A stretch of 64,000 bases of DNA, taken from assembly GCA_963828715.1 (NCBI GenBank), contig CAWHFX010000013.1:1-64000 (forward strand). Reading direction: 5' to 3'. The position numbers were made by a program, and so were the translations under genes. The notes under the pieces were generated by a model. It was not told the origin of the DNA. It searched no databases and worked only from the letters and a program-made list of their open reading frames with translations. The DNA is from JAQGMV01 sp963828715 (lineage in GTDB: Bacteria; Pseudomonadota; Gammaproteobacteria; Burkholderiales; SG8-41). Shown here one piece after another: positions 9,675 through 18,747 of the stretch (position 1 is the first letter of the stretch; every line of letters starts with the position of its first letter).

Positions 9675-10148
9675 GTGCGCATGCTCATCACTCGCGTCGT
9701 CCCGGTGCTGGCGTTGCGCTCGCCATCCCTGCTGCCGCAGCCGATCTCGGGCGCAGCGCGATGCAGCGTCACCACCTTCAGGTGGAGCAGCAGCAGGACG
9801 TGCTCAACCTGGACCTCGGCGCAGTCGATCGGCCGCCGGCCGGATCTGGCACCGGAGGATGCGCGCCGCTCGACCAGCTGCAGCTTCAGCCAGCGCGCCC
9901 AGCACCAATTCCTCGACCAGCAGCAGGAGCAGCAGCTTCGGCGCGATATCCAGGTGCAAGGAACGACGGTGCGCCGTCATCGCAGATGCGTGACCAGCGC
10001 GCTGAACCTGTTCGGCGCGATGCATTCGCAGCCGAACGCGACTTCAGATGTAGGCAGTTCGAGCTGCAGCAGCGGCGCCTCACCGACTCTCGCCCCGCGC
10101 CACGCCATCCAGCCGCCAGCAGGGCAGTCCGCAGCTCCACCTGCTTAG
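9675..10148 (+). pseudogene. Putative periplasmic Gln-rich coiled-coil protein, frameshifted
   Basis: The ATG at 9675 gives a signal peptide once one frame change is allowed (MRMLITRVVPVLAL, then ALAIPAAAADLG). The body is full of glutamine and arginine: QRHHLQVEQQQDVLNLDL, then LDQLQLQ-type repeats, FLDQQQEQQLRRDIQVQGT, QMRDQRAE and FELQQRRLT. It closes with RHAIQPPAGQSAAPPA and a stop at 10146. Restored, it would be about 155 residues, exported, mostly helical and likely to form a coiled coil. Similar uncharacterised Gln-rich exported proteins occur in Burkholderiales. The function is unknown. All three frames are used, so indels are frequent here. Confidence 0.4.
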
Positions 10149-10647
10149 GGCGTCTGCCGAGATCCTGTATCGCGTCACAACGACCGGCCACCGACCGCGA
10201 TCAGCAGATGTCGCCCGCGACTCGCACGTAGCGATGTCCTGCGGTGGCGGTGAAAGGCGCACGACAGTGGCGGCGGCAATTGAGGTCACGACGTCGCGTG
10301 GCAGCCCGCCCAGTACCTCCACTTCTTCGCCTGCCCGGCGGCATGCAGCCATGCTGCTTCTTCGCGAGCCCTGGCCGACAGCGCCGGTCCGATGAAACTC
10401 GCCATCGTAGTTAGTCGTCAACGACCCCACGCGCTGCCGGTCATCGAAGTGCCGCTCCACGATCATCATCCCGCGCGTCGCGCTCGCGATGCCCCTTGCC
10501 TTTGTCGTTGCAACCGTCTTCGTCGTGACCCTGCCCTCGTCGTCGTGTTTGTCCGCGCGACGCCGGCACGCTACCGACGCACAGACAGACCCAGCGTCAC
10601 GCCGCACCGCAGCGATCACCGCACCATATTCACCATCGTTCCCGGGC
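10149..10647. other. No recognisable gene
   Basis: About 500 bases between the Gln-rich protein and the end of the lactonase gene. A minus-strand frame from about 10600 to 10160 stays open and contains stretches such as GGLPRDVVTSIAAATVVRLS, but I recognise no family, start or ribosome binding site. Indel density nearby is high, so a small gene may be hidden. Confidence 0.25.
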
Positions 10648-11550
10648 TCAGTAAATTGAGTGCCCGCGCGTTTTCAGACGCGCCCGGTAAACGAAGGTCT
10701 CACCGTCACGTTACAGCGTCCGCAGTATCGTCGTCGCCCCATGCCATCTTCGTCGGCCGCTGCGGGATCAGGATAACGCCAAGGCAGCGCCCGTCGTGAG
10801 CGGAGACGTGATGCCGCCCGGACCCGTGCAATAGACGTGGCCTTCGCAGTCGATCTTCATGCCGTCGGGACGACCTTCGCCCTGCCGGTCGGTCTCGCCG
10901 AAGACGCGCCCATTCGCGATCGTGCCGTCGCTCTCCACGTCGAAGACGCGGATGTGCAATCGCGGCGTGTGGTTGATGTAGAGCTCTTTCTCGTCGAGCG
11001 AGAGCACAGTCCGTTCGCTGATCGAAGTCGGACACAGCAGCTTCAGTCCCGAGCCGTCCGGCGCGATGCGATAGACGCCGCGAAAATCGAGGGGGAGCGG
11101 CCGCAGGATACCCACGTCCTCGCGCGTGCGGCCATACGACGGATCGATGAAATAGAACCGCGCCGTCGATTTGATCACGATGTCGTTCGGACTGTTGAGC
11201 CCCTGCCCTGCCACTGCGCCGCGAGCACGGTTGAGCTTGCCGTCGCGTCTCTCGCGCACGACACGGCTGGTCCCATGCTCGCAACTCACGAGGCGCCCCT
11301 GCGGATCGTATGATTGCGTTCGCCTTGTTGCTGGCTAGGCGGTAATCTGGTCTCGCGCTCGCTGCTCCATCGACCGCATATGGTCGTCCTTCATGTCGCT
11401 CCAGATGAGCTGCCGGCGCGCTTGTCCAGCACCGGTCCTTCAGTAAATCCGAATCCGGTGGGCGACCCGTCGACCGGCACGTCGCTGCCGACGATGTCGA
11501 GGAAGGCCTCGTCCCTCACTTCCGTGTGCAGTCTTCTTCTCCTTGGCCAT
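10648..11550 (-). pseudogene. SMP-30/gluconolactonase family beta-propeller enzyme, frameshifted
   Basis: Predicted Ca-dependent lactonase (six-bladed propeller) opening sugar or related lactones, probably cytosolic. The N-terminal part near 11540-11400 reads EVRDEAFLDIVGSDV, then GFGFTEGPVLDKRAG with the metal-binding Glu of the GFTEGP motif. After a frame change: YDPQGRLVSCEHGTSRVVRE, then QGLNSPNDIVIKS (Asn/Asp pair of the active site), YFIDPSYGRTREDVGILRPL, RLHIRVFDVESDGTIANG and FGETDRQGEGRPDGMKIDCE (the late Asp). The tail after another shift reads GVILIPQRPTKMAWGDDD and ends at the TGA at 10648. The normal length of about 300 residues fits. The start is uncertain: ATG 11550 or a nearby GTG. 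Three to four indels break the frame. Confidence 0.65.
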
Positions 11551-11725
11551 CTCTGCGCCGGCGTGCAGCGAGCCTCTGGCGAGCGCGTAGCGCGCATCAT
11601 AGCTCGCCGAGCGCGCAGGCTGTTTCGCAGGACGAGCCGCATTAGCACTTCGCGTCGCTTTCCCTTGTCCGGCGACGAGGCCCACGCCGAAGGCGAGCGC
11701 TGCCCCGATCCCCATCAGGAGCTTC

Positions 11726-12701
11726 ATGAGAACTGCAAGGGTCCCGCTTTGTCTGGCGTTACTTGCCCTGCTCGCCTGCCCCATCGGGCATCGCGCAGAA
11801 GTATCCGGAAAAGCCGATCCGCATGATCGTCGCTTTCCCGACCGGGGCTTCACAAGATCTCGCACTGCTGCTTGCAGACAAATTGAGGGACGCGCTCGGC
11901 CAGGGCGTCGTACCCGACTTCAGGCCGGTGCAGGCGGCAACGTGGCGCACGAGCTCGCGGCGAAAGCGCCGTCCGACGGCTACACCCTGTTGCTGACGAG
12001 CGGCTCGATCACCATCAGCCCGAGTCTGTATCCGAAGCTCGCTCTCGACATCTTCCGCGATTTCACCCCAATATCGAACCTCGCTCAGTGCCCGAACGTG
12101 ATGGTCGTGCATCCATCGGTGCCGGCGAAAACGCTCGGCGAGCTGGTCAGGCTCGCGCGCTCGATGCCGGCAAGCTGAACTACGGCTCCGGCGGTTTCGG
12201 TTCGGCAGCCAGCTCGGAAGCGAGCTTCATGTCGCTCGCGAAAGTCAGGATCACGCATATCCCGTACAAGGTGCAGCGATCGCCATGACGGCATGCTGAG
12301 CGGCGAAGTGGACATGGTCACTTCGACCGGTCCCGCGACGATTCCGCACGTGAACGGCGGACGCCTCCGCGCGCTCGCGGTCATGGCGCCGCAGCGGTGC
12401 CGAGTCTTCAGGCTGTCCCGACCACGGCCGAAGCCGGTATGCCCGAGCTGGTCGTCTCGACGTGGTACGGCATGTTCGCGCCGGCGAATGTGCGGCCCGA
12501 GGTGGTGCGAGCGCATGAACGGAGAGCTTACGAAGATACTTCGCTCGCCTGATGTCGTGAGCCTGCTGAACAAGGTGGAACTGGACCCGAGCCCGAGCAC
12601 GCCGCCGATCGCGCAGTTCGTGCGTGCGGAGCACCGACAGGTGGGCGCGCGTCATCAAAGCTGCGAATATAAAGGGCGAGTGGGAAATCCGTGACTGGTG
12701 A
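11726..12701 (+). pseudogene. Bug/TctC-family solute-binding protein (first copy), frameshifted
   Basis: Periplasmic binding protein of tripartite tricarboxylate-type uptake. The ATG at 11726 opens a signal peptide (MRTARVPLCLALLALLAC). After a frame change: AQKYPEKPIRMIVAFPTGA; then GGNVAHELAAKAPSDGYTLL, SLYPKLALDIFRDFTPISNL and NVMVVHPSVPAKTLGELVRL; then LNYGSGGFGSAASSEASFM and ITHIPYK; then MLSGEVDMVTSTGPATIPHV and GRLRALAV. The C-terminus in the third frame (AANIKGEWEIRDW) ends at TGA 12699-12701. Every family landmark is present in order over about 325 codons, but at least five indels interrupt it. No TctA or TctB membrane gene is nearby. It lies directly upstream of the isopropylmalate-dehydrogenase-like gene in the same direction. 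Confidence 0.75.
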
Positions 12702-12800
12702 CGGGTGACACGGTGACGGGTGACGGGTGACGAAGGGTGAACGGTGACGGGCGGGTGAGAACAAGCCCTCGCTTGCCCCGAACTCGGGGAGAGGGTTGGG
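12696..12800 (+). repeat. Intergenic GGTGACG-type tandem repeat plus palindromic repeat
   Basis: Several near-identical short units of the form GGTGACGG(GT) run from 12696 to 12760, followed by CTCGCTTGCCCCGAACTCGG and GGAGAGGG, a palindromic intergenic element. The same two components occur in opposite order and orientation at 32889-32968, and the second also resembles 58377-58470. Confidence 0.55.
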
Positions 12801-12836
12801 CTGAGGGAAACAAGGGAGGCAGGACAAGGAGCCGTA

Positions 12837-13916
12837 ATGCTGAAGATCGGATACATGCTGGGCGACGACATCGGTCTCGAGGTCGTGCCCGAACAGTGAA
12901 GGTGATGCGTGCGGCGGCGCTGGAAGTGGGCCTCGACCTCGACTGGCGCGAGTTCCCGCTCGGCAGGAAGGGCCACGAGCTGCATGGCCACACGCTGCCC
13001 GAGGTCACGGTCGCAGGACTGCGCGAACCGGACGGCTTCATCACCGGCCGATCGGGCATAACGCCTATCCGCGCAACGATCCGACGTGGATCATGCCGCC
13101 GGTACGCAAGAAGTTCGACATGTATGCGAACGTGAAGCCGCGTGAAGTCGTACGAGACGTCACGTCCGTTCACAAGAACGTGGACATCGTCTTCCTGCGT
13201 GAAGTGACCGAAGGCATGCAGTCGAGCGGCACGTGGTCGCGGGCAGCGGCGAATTTCGTCCCAATGACGAGATTTCGATCGGCTCACGCGTCGTAACACG
13301 CAAAGGCGCGAGCCGCGTGGCACGCGAAGCGTTCGAGATCGCGCGCACGCGAAAGCGCAGGAAAGTGACGGCCGTCCACAAGGAGCCCGTGTACCGGCTC
13401 GTGTGCGGGATGTTCGCCGAAGAATGCCGCAAGATGGCGCAGAACTATCCGGATGTGGAGCTCGAAGAAGTGCTGGTCGACGGCTTCGCGATGAAGCTCG
13501 TCATGAAGCCGCAGCAGTACGACGTCGTCGTGACGACCAACCAGTTCGGCGACATCCTCACCGACGAGGGCGCGGGACTGGTGGGCGGCCTCGGTCTCGC
13601 GCCGGGTCTCGTGGTCGGCGATCAATACGCGATGGCACAGGCGACGCATGGGTCCGCGCCCGACATCGCCGGCCGGAACATCGCGAATCCCTACGCGATG
13701 ATCATGTCCGGCAAGATGCTGTTCGAGTGGCTTGGCCGCAAGAAAGCCGAGCCGAAGGCGACGGCCGCCGCGGCCTTGATGGATCATGCGATGGACACCG
13801 TCGTCGCCGAGGCGAAAAGCCTCACGGTCGATCTCGGCGGCAAGGCATCCACCACGGAGATGGGCGATGCCGTCGTCGATGCCGTGCGGCGCGCGGGACG
13901 CAAAGCCAGAAGCTGA
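12837..13916 (+). pseudogene. Isocitrate/isopropylmalate dehydrogenase family enzyme, frameshifted
   Basis: NAD-dependent beta-decarboxylating dehydrogenase (isopropylmalate, tartrate or related 2-hydroxyacid substrate), cytosolic. The ATG at 12837 has AAGGAG upstream and reads MLKIGYMLGDDIGLEVVPE. After a shift: VKVMRAAALEVGLDLDWREF, LREPDGFITG, NDPTWIMPPVRKKFDMYANV (start of the substrate region); then LREVTEGMQSSG. From about 13245 to the end one frame is intact: DVELEEVLVDGFAMKLVM, TNQFGDILTDEGAGLVGGLG (metal-binding Asp pair), HGSAPDIAGRNIANPYAMI (family signature) and a closing AVVDAVRRAGRKARS. About 359 residues when restored, normal for the family. Which substrate it uses cannot be told by eye. 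Four or so indels in the first third. Confidence 0.75.
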
Positions 13917-13927
13917 CGGCGAAATCA

Positions 13928-15444
13928 TTGGAGCGGCGCGCTCTTCTGAGAGCCGGGGCAGCGACAGGCCTGGCCCTGCTTCTTCCGGCCTGCAATCGCA
14001 AACCGGCGCCGGCTCCCGCGCCCGTGCCGGCGCCGCCGCCCGAGAACATCGGGCCCTTCATCGGCGGTGCGCTTCGTGTCGATTTCCTGCACTCGTTCGA
14101 CGGCAGCGCCGAAGCACTCACCGCAACGAACCTGAGATACGAACCAACGTGGAGCGGCCCGACGTACGATCTCAGCGAGGAGCTCGGCTGGGGCGACTAC
14201 CGGATTTCGGTCTACGACGCGAACACGCAGAAGGTCGTATACCGCAGTGGATTCGACAGCACCATTTCGGCTGAATCCGGCGAGAGCGCGAGCCGTATCA
14301 GCGTCCGGTTCCCGATGCCGAGCAGCGAATGCAGGGCCGTCGATCGAACGGCGCCGTACGCGCACGGCCTTTCAGCGCCTGTGGGAGCGTTCCGTCGCGC
14401 CGTCACTGGCCGAAATCGACCGCACGCCCGTAAAGCGTCCCGACGCTGGTCGATGTGCTGGTCGAAAACGGCCCCGCCCGCGGTCGAAGGTAGACCTGAC
14501 GCTGCTCGCGGAAGGCTACAGAGACATCGAGTACGGCAAGTTCCTCGCCGATGCGAAACGTACGATCAATCATATCTTCTCGGTGGAACCGTTCAGGAAA
14601 CGTCGCTCGGACTTCAACGTTCGCACGATCTTCACCGACGAGTACCGGACAGCGGCGTGACGGATCGCTATTGGAACGTTCAGAAGAACACCGCGCTGCG
14701 CTGCGCGTACGGAAACGGCGCTTCGGAACGCACGCTCGCGCCCACGGACGTGCGCCTTGTCGGCGAAGCAGCGTCGACGGCGCCCTCGGATTTCGTGCTC
14801 ATTCTCGCGAACACGCGGCGCTACGGCGGCAGCTCGTGCTTTCGGCGGTCCGGCCGTCGCCGCGATCGACAGCCCGTTTGCGAGTACCTGATTCTTCACG
14901 AGCTCGGGCACGCCTTCGCCGGGCTCGCCGAGGAGTACTACATGCCGATGCCGGACGGCGCGAAATACACGGGCAATATCGAGCCGTGGTACCCGAACGT
15001 CACGACCTCGGACGAATACCCCAAGTGGACTCATCTCGCCGCCGAATCCCGACGCGCCGGCCGGCAGATGGAACAAGGCAGAGTACGACGCCTACTTCGG
15101 CGCTTACGTAAGGCGCTACGTCGCGTTGCGCGCAGCCGGCACGCCCGAAGACACGATAGAAAAATTCATGCTGGACGCGTCCCGTCGCCAGGCGGCGCTG
15201 CTCGCAAAGAACCAGCCGTTACGGCGTGTTGCGGCGTTCGAGGGCGCAAACGGCTACGCGCAGGGAATGTATCGCGCCGAGGTTAATTGCATCATGTTTT
15301 CACTCCAGAGCAGTTACTTCTGCGGCGCCTGTTCCGCTGCGATCGAACGTATGATCAACTACCACACGTGGCTGAACCGAATCCGTACTCGCGCGGCACA
15401 TGCCTCGCCCGAATCATCGGACGGCGTGCCCGCGGACAGGGGTA
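13928..15444 (+). pseudogene. M64-family (IgA-peptidase-like) metallopeptidase, predicted lipoprotein, frameshifted
   Basis: Zinc peptidase probably anchored in the envelope. A start near TTG 13928 gives LERRALLRAGAATGLALL and then LPACNR, a lipobox with Cys, followed by a proline/alanine linker. The first 420 bases (GALRVDFLHSFDGSAEAL, TYDLSEELGWGDYRISVYD) form the N-terminal M64 domain. After frame changes near 14390 and 14640 come VDLTLLAEGYRDIEYGKFL, TDRYWNVQKNTALRCAYG, and at 14897-14938 HELGHAFAGLAEEY, the HExxHxxGxxxE zinc site of this family. The C-terminal part (WNKAEYDAYFGAYVRRYVA, EGANGYAQGMYRAEVNCIM and two paired Cys near 15330) follows a shift near 15065. About 500 residues if restored. 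The stop is uncertain (15442-15444 if one more indel is allowed). A 51-residue gene follows directly. Confidence 0.7.
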
Positions 15445-15448
15445 GACG

Positions 15449-15604
15449 ATGGATGCACAGGAACTCAGAAAGATCGAACAACGTCTCGCGGAAGGGTATT
15501 ACGACGCCGACGCCGAAGCGCTGCGCACGATGAGGCGGTTGGTCGCCGAACTGCGCCGTTTCCGCGAAGAAGAGGCGGAACCGGAGCCGGACGCGCTCGC
15601 CTGA
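15449..15604 (+). CDS. Small charged coiled-coil protein, 51 residues
   Basis: An ATG at 15449 starts a 51-residue frame, MDAQELRKIEQRLAEGYYDA, then DAEALRTMRRLVAELRRFRE and an acidic tail EEEAEPEPDALA, stopping at 15604. Heptad spacing of Leu/Ile/Met and alternating acidic and basic residues predict one helix able to form a coiled coil. It begins within a few bases of the probable end of the M64 peptidase gene, which suggests co-transcription and perhaps translational coupling. GGGGTAG lies about four to ten bases upstream as a weak ribosome site. Not a family I recognise. The clean codon pattern in a region full of indels supports a real gene. Confidence 0.5.
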   Translation: MDAQELRKIEQRLAEGYYDADAEALRTMRRLVAELRRFREEEAEPEPDALA

Positions 15605-15705
15605 TCGACCTGAGTCCGCGCCGCGAGCGGAGGCGGACCCTATCGCGGCCGTCTATCGGTCGCATGGGCGTGCTAAATGCTTCCTGTTGGTTTCACACGA
15701 CCGAC

Positions 15706-16080
15706 ATGCGAAGCCGTTCGACATCGATGCTCATCGCGACACTTGCGGGCCTTGCAGCCGTGAGCGCTTTCGCTGCGGCGCGCGCCGACGGCATTGGAGT
15801 CGTGCAGCGCTCCCATGGGAGCGTCCAGATCGAGCGCGGCGGCGCGCGGCTGCCAGCAACCGCGGGCGCGGAGCTCTACCGCGGCGACCATATCCTGACC
15901 GATACCGACGCTTACGCCGAGATTCGCGTGCGCGGAGCAACGCCGCTGCGCATCGGCCCTAACGCGGACGTTGCCGTGGAACGGTTCGCGACGAACGAAA
16001 AGTCCGCGGGCACGAGCAGCACGCCTCGCTGGCTGCACGCAATCGCCTCGCTCTTCACAGGTTTCAGTCACTATCGCTGA
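15706..16080 (+). CDS. Small exported FecR-domain protein
   Basis: 125 residues. A signal peptide (MRSRSTSMLIATLAGLAAVS, then AFAAARA) is followed by one FecR-like domain: GIGVVQRSHGSVQIERGG, ELYRGDHILTDTDAYAEIRV and LRIGPNADVAVERFA. Such domains make beta-rich periplasmic folds. In FecR proper the domain senses a TonB receptor and controls a sigma factor, but here there is no cytoplasmic or transmembrane anti-sigma part and no sigma factor gene nearby, so a sensing role is not supported. Stand-alone proteins of this kind are common in betaproteobacteria with unknown function. Start at ATG 15706; downstream ATG 15727 is an alternative. Same direction as the M64 gene and the 51-residue gene. 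Confidence 0.65.
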   Translation: MRSRSTSMLIATLAGLAAVSAFAAARADGIGVVQRSHGSVQIERGGARLPATAGAELYRGDHILTDTDAYAEIRVRGATPLRIGPNADVAVERFATNEKSAGTSSTPRWLHAIASLFTGFSHYR

Positions 16081-16120
16081 TCATCGCTACGCCCACTGAC
16101 AACGCACATCCCAGACCGAC

Positions 16121-16269
16121 ATGGCGCCCGGCGATCAGCGCCGCCGGGTTCGCCTAACGCAGGTGAGAATCTGTGCCCGAAGTGCAGCGGCACCGGAACG
16201 CTCAACGGCCAGGCGTGCGAATACTGCGACGGGACCGGTAAGGTCATCGAAGGAGTCGGCGGGGCGTAA
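16121..16269 (+). CDS. Tiny DnaJ-type zinc-ribbon protein
   Basis: The open frame ending at TAA 16267-16269 reads ENLCPKCSGTGTLNGQACEY and then CDGTGKVIEGVGGA, that is, two CxxCxGxG units (the first CPKCSGTG, the second CEYCDGTG), the cysteine-rich zinc module of DnaJ reduced to one zinc site. No ATG lies in this frame upstream; the ATG at 16121 is in another frame, so one indel near 16150 is likely and would give about 48 residues. Mini proteins of this sort occur in Burkholderiales without a J-domain. They may act as small redox or metal chaperones, but that is guesswork. It is followed at 16344 by a convergent GST gene. Confidence 0.5.
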
Positions 16270-16343
16270 ACGCGCTCGCCTGTCGCTTCACTCGCTCTTG
16301 CTCAAGGGCAATCGGCGCGTCGCAGTCGGACCGGCGTGACAGC

Positions 16344-17018
16344 TCACGCTCTGCTGGCAGCGGCGTAGGGTTCGTCCACCGCAACGAATGCCTTCTCCCG
16401 ATGCGCCGCGTCCATCCATGCGCGCACGGCAGCGAGTTCGCGGATCGCATTCGCGTAGGCCTGTGCTTCAGGCGGCAGCGGCACCGCGTACGTCATGAAG
16501 CGCATGACAACCGGCGCGTAGTACGCATCGGGAATCGTGAAATGCCCGAACAGCATGTCACCGCCGCGACCGTAACGCTCACGGCATTCGCGCCAGAGCG
16601 CCGTCACGCGGTCGATGTCGCGCTGTACCTCCGGCGTCATGCCTTTTCCCGGTAGCGAGCTGCGGATGTTCATCGGCATCGCGTCCCGCAGGCGGGTGAA
16701 GCCTGCGTGCATCTCCGCGCACATACTGCGCGCAACTTGCCGTGTTCCTGGCTCAGCCGGCCATAAATTCTTTTCGGGGTAAAGCTCCGCGACTGTTTCG
16801 CAGATGGCGAGCGAATCCCACACGCGCTCGCCATCGACGACGAGCACGGGGACCTTACGCGCCGGGAGCAACTCACCCGCGCCGATTACGTGCGCGTCGT
16901 CATCCAGCCAGAGCTGAACCTCGTCGAATGGAATGCCCGCCTGGGTCAGGAGAACCCAAGGCCGCATCGACCACGACGAGTAATTCTTGTTGCCTATCAG
17001 TAACGACAAACGCGGCAT
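16344..17018 (-). CDS. Glutathione S-transferase family protein
   Basis: 224 residues from the ATG at 17018. The N-terminal thioredoxin-fold half reads MPRLSLLIGNKNYSSWSMRP, with the Ser of SSWS as the likely glutathione-contacting residue, then RKVPVLVVDGERVWDSLAIC carrying the cis-Pro and the WDSLAI glutathione-binding signature. The C-terminal helical domain has RLRDAMPMNIRSSLPGKG and MLFGHFTIPDAYYAPVVMRF, with the N-capping FTIPDA motif. Cytosolic; would conjugate or reduce electrophiles with glutathione. The length is typical. Its end is 14 bases beyond the start region of nothing else: the aldolase gene upstream on the same strand stops at 17032, so the two are probably one operon. Confidence 0.85.
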   Translation of the reverse strand: MPRLSLLIGNKNYSSWSMRPWVLLTQAGIPFDEVQLWLDDDAHVIGAGELLPARKVPVLVVDGERVWDSLAICETVAELYPEKNLWPAEPGTRQVARSMCAEMHAGFTRLRDAMPMNIRSSLPGKGMTPEVQRDIDRVTALWRECRERYGRGGDMLFGHFTIPDAYYAPVVMRFMTYAVPLPPEAQAYANAIRELAAVRAWMDAAHREKAFVAVDEPYAAASRA

Positions 17019-17031
17019 CGGCGCCTCACCA

Positions 17032-17835
17032 TCAAAGCTTGATTTCGCGCACTTCGCGGGCGCGTTGCGCGCAAGCACCCATCAGGAACGCGAGGTCGGT
17101 GCCGGTCGATACGAAGCGTGCACCCATGCGCACGTACTCTGCGATCAGATCCGGCCGGCTGGTGAGCCCACCGATGCCGACGTGCTTGCCGTTCTTTTGG
17201 CAGGCCGCAATCGTGCGCTCGTAGGCTTCTCTTACACGTGGATGACCGAAGTTACCCATCTCACCCATTTCGGTGGTGAGGTCGTTGGTGCCGATGAACA
17301 GCATATCGAGACCGTCGACGGCGGCGATTTCATCGACGCGTTCGAGCGCTTCGAGCGTCTCCATCATGACGACGACCATCGTCGCGTCGTTCATGGCTCG
17401 AGTGGCTTCCTGGACCGGAAACGAACGGTAGTGCAGGTGGGGAAGCCCGCCCAGCGGCGAACGATTGCCGAGTGGGGCGAACTTGGCCGCGCCGACGACA
17501 CGCCGCGCTTCGTCTGCTGAGCGTACGTGCGGCACGATCACGCCGAGCGCGCCGCCTTCGAGGACGCGGGTTACGTGTTCGGGCCGGCCGGTCGGCACGC
17601 GCACGAGCGGCGTAATGCCGGCCTCGAGACCGGCGATACAGATCTGGCTCGTGGTTTCGATCGAAAAGTTGCTGTGCTCGACGTCCACATAGAACGAGTC
17701 GAACCCGGCAGCCTGCGCGATGCGTGCGATCTCGATGCCTCTCACCAGCCGCACGGTCATCGACGCCACCACTTCGTTGCGGGCGAGTTTTTCCTTGACG
17801 TTGTTGCGAACGATATCGCGCGCGGCCACAGCCAT
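17032..17835 (-). CDS. HpcH/HpaI aldolase family protein
   Basis: 267 residues. The ATG at 17835 is preceded by GGGAG. A class II pyruvate-type aldolase of the HpaI/2-dehydro-3-deoxyglucarate aldolase family: TIM barrel with Mg bound by Glu and Asp. Visible landmarks are VRLVRGIEIARIAQAAGFDS, FYVDVEHSNFSIETTSQ (catalytic His and neighbouring Glu), PLVRVPTGRPEHVTRVLEGG, GVIVPHVRSADEARRVV, VVVMMETLEALERVDEIAAV (metal Glu) and GLDMLFIGTNDLTTEMGEMG (metal Asp). It would cleave or form 2-keto-3-deoxy acids; the natural substrate cannot be read from the sequence. The GST gene follows 13 bases downstream on the same strand. A TATACT box 33-38 bases upstream of the ATG (in the complement of about 17866-17871) may be its -10 element. 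Confidence 0.85.
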   Translation of the reverse strand: MAVAARDIVRNNVKEKLARNEVVASMTVRLVRGIEIARIAQAAGFDSFYVDVEHSNFSIETTSQICIAGLEAGITPLVRVPTGRPEHVTRVLEGGALGVIVPHVRSADEARRVVGAAKFAPLGNRSPLGGLPHLHYRSFPVQEATRAMNDATMVVVMMETLEALERVDEIAAVDGLDMLFIGTNDLTTEMGEMGNFGHPRVREAYERTIAACQKNGKHVGIGGLTSRPDLIAEYVRMGARFVSTGTDLAFLMGACAQRAREVREIKL

Positions 17836-18126
17836 GATCGAGCTCCCGTGTCGGTGTACGCAGTATATAGCGCCGGCTTGCGACGCGGCGGCGCACCATG
17901 CAAAGGTTGCCGGTCCACATGGCCGCACGGCAGCGGCACTCCTGCAATCGTTGATTCGGTTGCGCGCAAATCATGCGGAATGAATGTTCCGTCCCATGTG
18001 TTAACGGGCCGGAGACGCGATTAATCGCGTCGACTGAACGACATCGCGGATGCTGCGGTCATCTCCGGGGCGCGCCGATATCTTTCAAACAAGCTTGTGT
18101 GTAACAACCATTTCAAGGAGCTTTCA

Positions 18127-18681
18127 ATGTCGAAGATGGCGTTGGCGTGTAGCCTGGTAGCCGGAGCGCTTTCCGCGCTGCCGACGGTAGCCGCGGCGGA
18201 CGATGTACTGGCAAGGTTCAAGGGTGGGATAGGCGTGATTCCCGTATCGAGCGGTGTCGTCCCGCAAGGGGTAGATGGCAATACACTGCTCACGTCCGCT
18301 GACGTCAGCAGGAACTTCGTGCGTAACGTACAACCGGCCGGCCAAGTCTGGGTGATTGATAAGCTCGACGCAAAGGTACAGGTGAACGGGCACATCACCG
18401 TGGAAGGAAAGGGACTCGTCTTAGCCGGCGGGAATAATGCCGGGCGCACATCTGGTCAGTCGGTTTTCGCCACGCTCATCTGCCAGGCGGCTGCACCGTT
18501 TACTCAGAACAGCACGACTCTGACCGGCGTCCCATTGACTCTCACCGGTGATTTCAGGATCGACGACATGCTTTCGCCGGCCCCGTCCTTCCCCTGCGCG
18601 AGCCCTATGCTCCTGATCCGCAGTACAGGAACTGGAAACGCCTGGTTCGCAGCCGGAATCCTCCGCCCGAACAACGACTGA
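18127..18681 (+). CDS. Secreted protein of unknown function
   Basis: 184 residues. The ATG at 18127 has AAGGAG seven bases upstream. The signal peptide is MSKMALACSLVAGALSALP, then TVAAAD. The mature part is rich in Gly, Val and Thr: DDVLARFKGGIGVIPVSSG, VQVNGHITVEGKGLVLAGGN and TLTGVPLTLTGDFRIDDML. Two or three Cys lie in the second half (LICQ, FPCASP) and could form a disulphide. It looks like a small beta-rich exported protein. I recognise it only as a type of hypothetical protein seen in soil betaproteobacteria. It stands alone, with the divergent aldolase gene 290 bases away upstream and a hairpin 36 bases after its stop. Confidence 0.65.
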   Translation: MSKMALACSLVAGALSALPTVAAADDVLARFKGGIGVIPVSSGVVPQGVDGNTLLTSADVSRNFVRNVQPAGQVWVIDKLDAKVQVNGHITVEGKGLVLAGGNNAGRTSGQSVFATLICQAAAPFTQNSTTLTGVPLTLTGDFRIDDMLSPAPSFPCASPMLLIRSTGTGNAWFAAGILRPNND

Positions 18682-18716
18682 CGCACCTGCTCGTCACGGC
18701 AACACCCAAGGTCGGA

Positions 18717-18747
18717 GACAGATCCAACGTTCGCAATCGGATCTGTC
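18717..18747 (+). terminator. Hairpin after the secreted-protein gene
   Basis: A perfect nine-base inverted repeat, gacagatcc at 18717-18725 and ggatctgtc at 18739-18747, with a 13-base loop, lies 36 bases after the stop. There is no strong T-run, so it is only a candidate terminator or RNA-stabilising stem. From here to the protease gene at 19094 (about 350 bases) I see no gene. Confidence 0.4.

Noticed and set aside
11541..11727. Minus-strand frame with signal-like start (MKLLMGIGAALAFGVGLVAG) upstream of the lactonase
   Set aside because: Its ATG overlaps the plus-strand ATG of the first Bug gene (11726), leaving no room for either promoter, and it has no family match. A lost N-terminal exon-like piece of the lactonase cannot be excluded.
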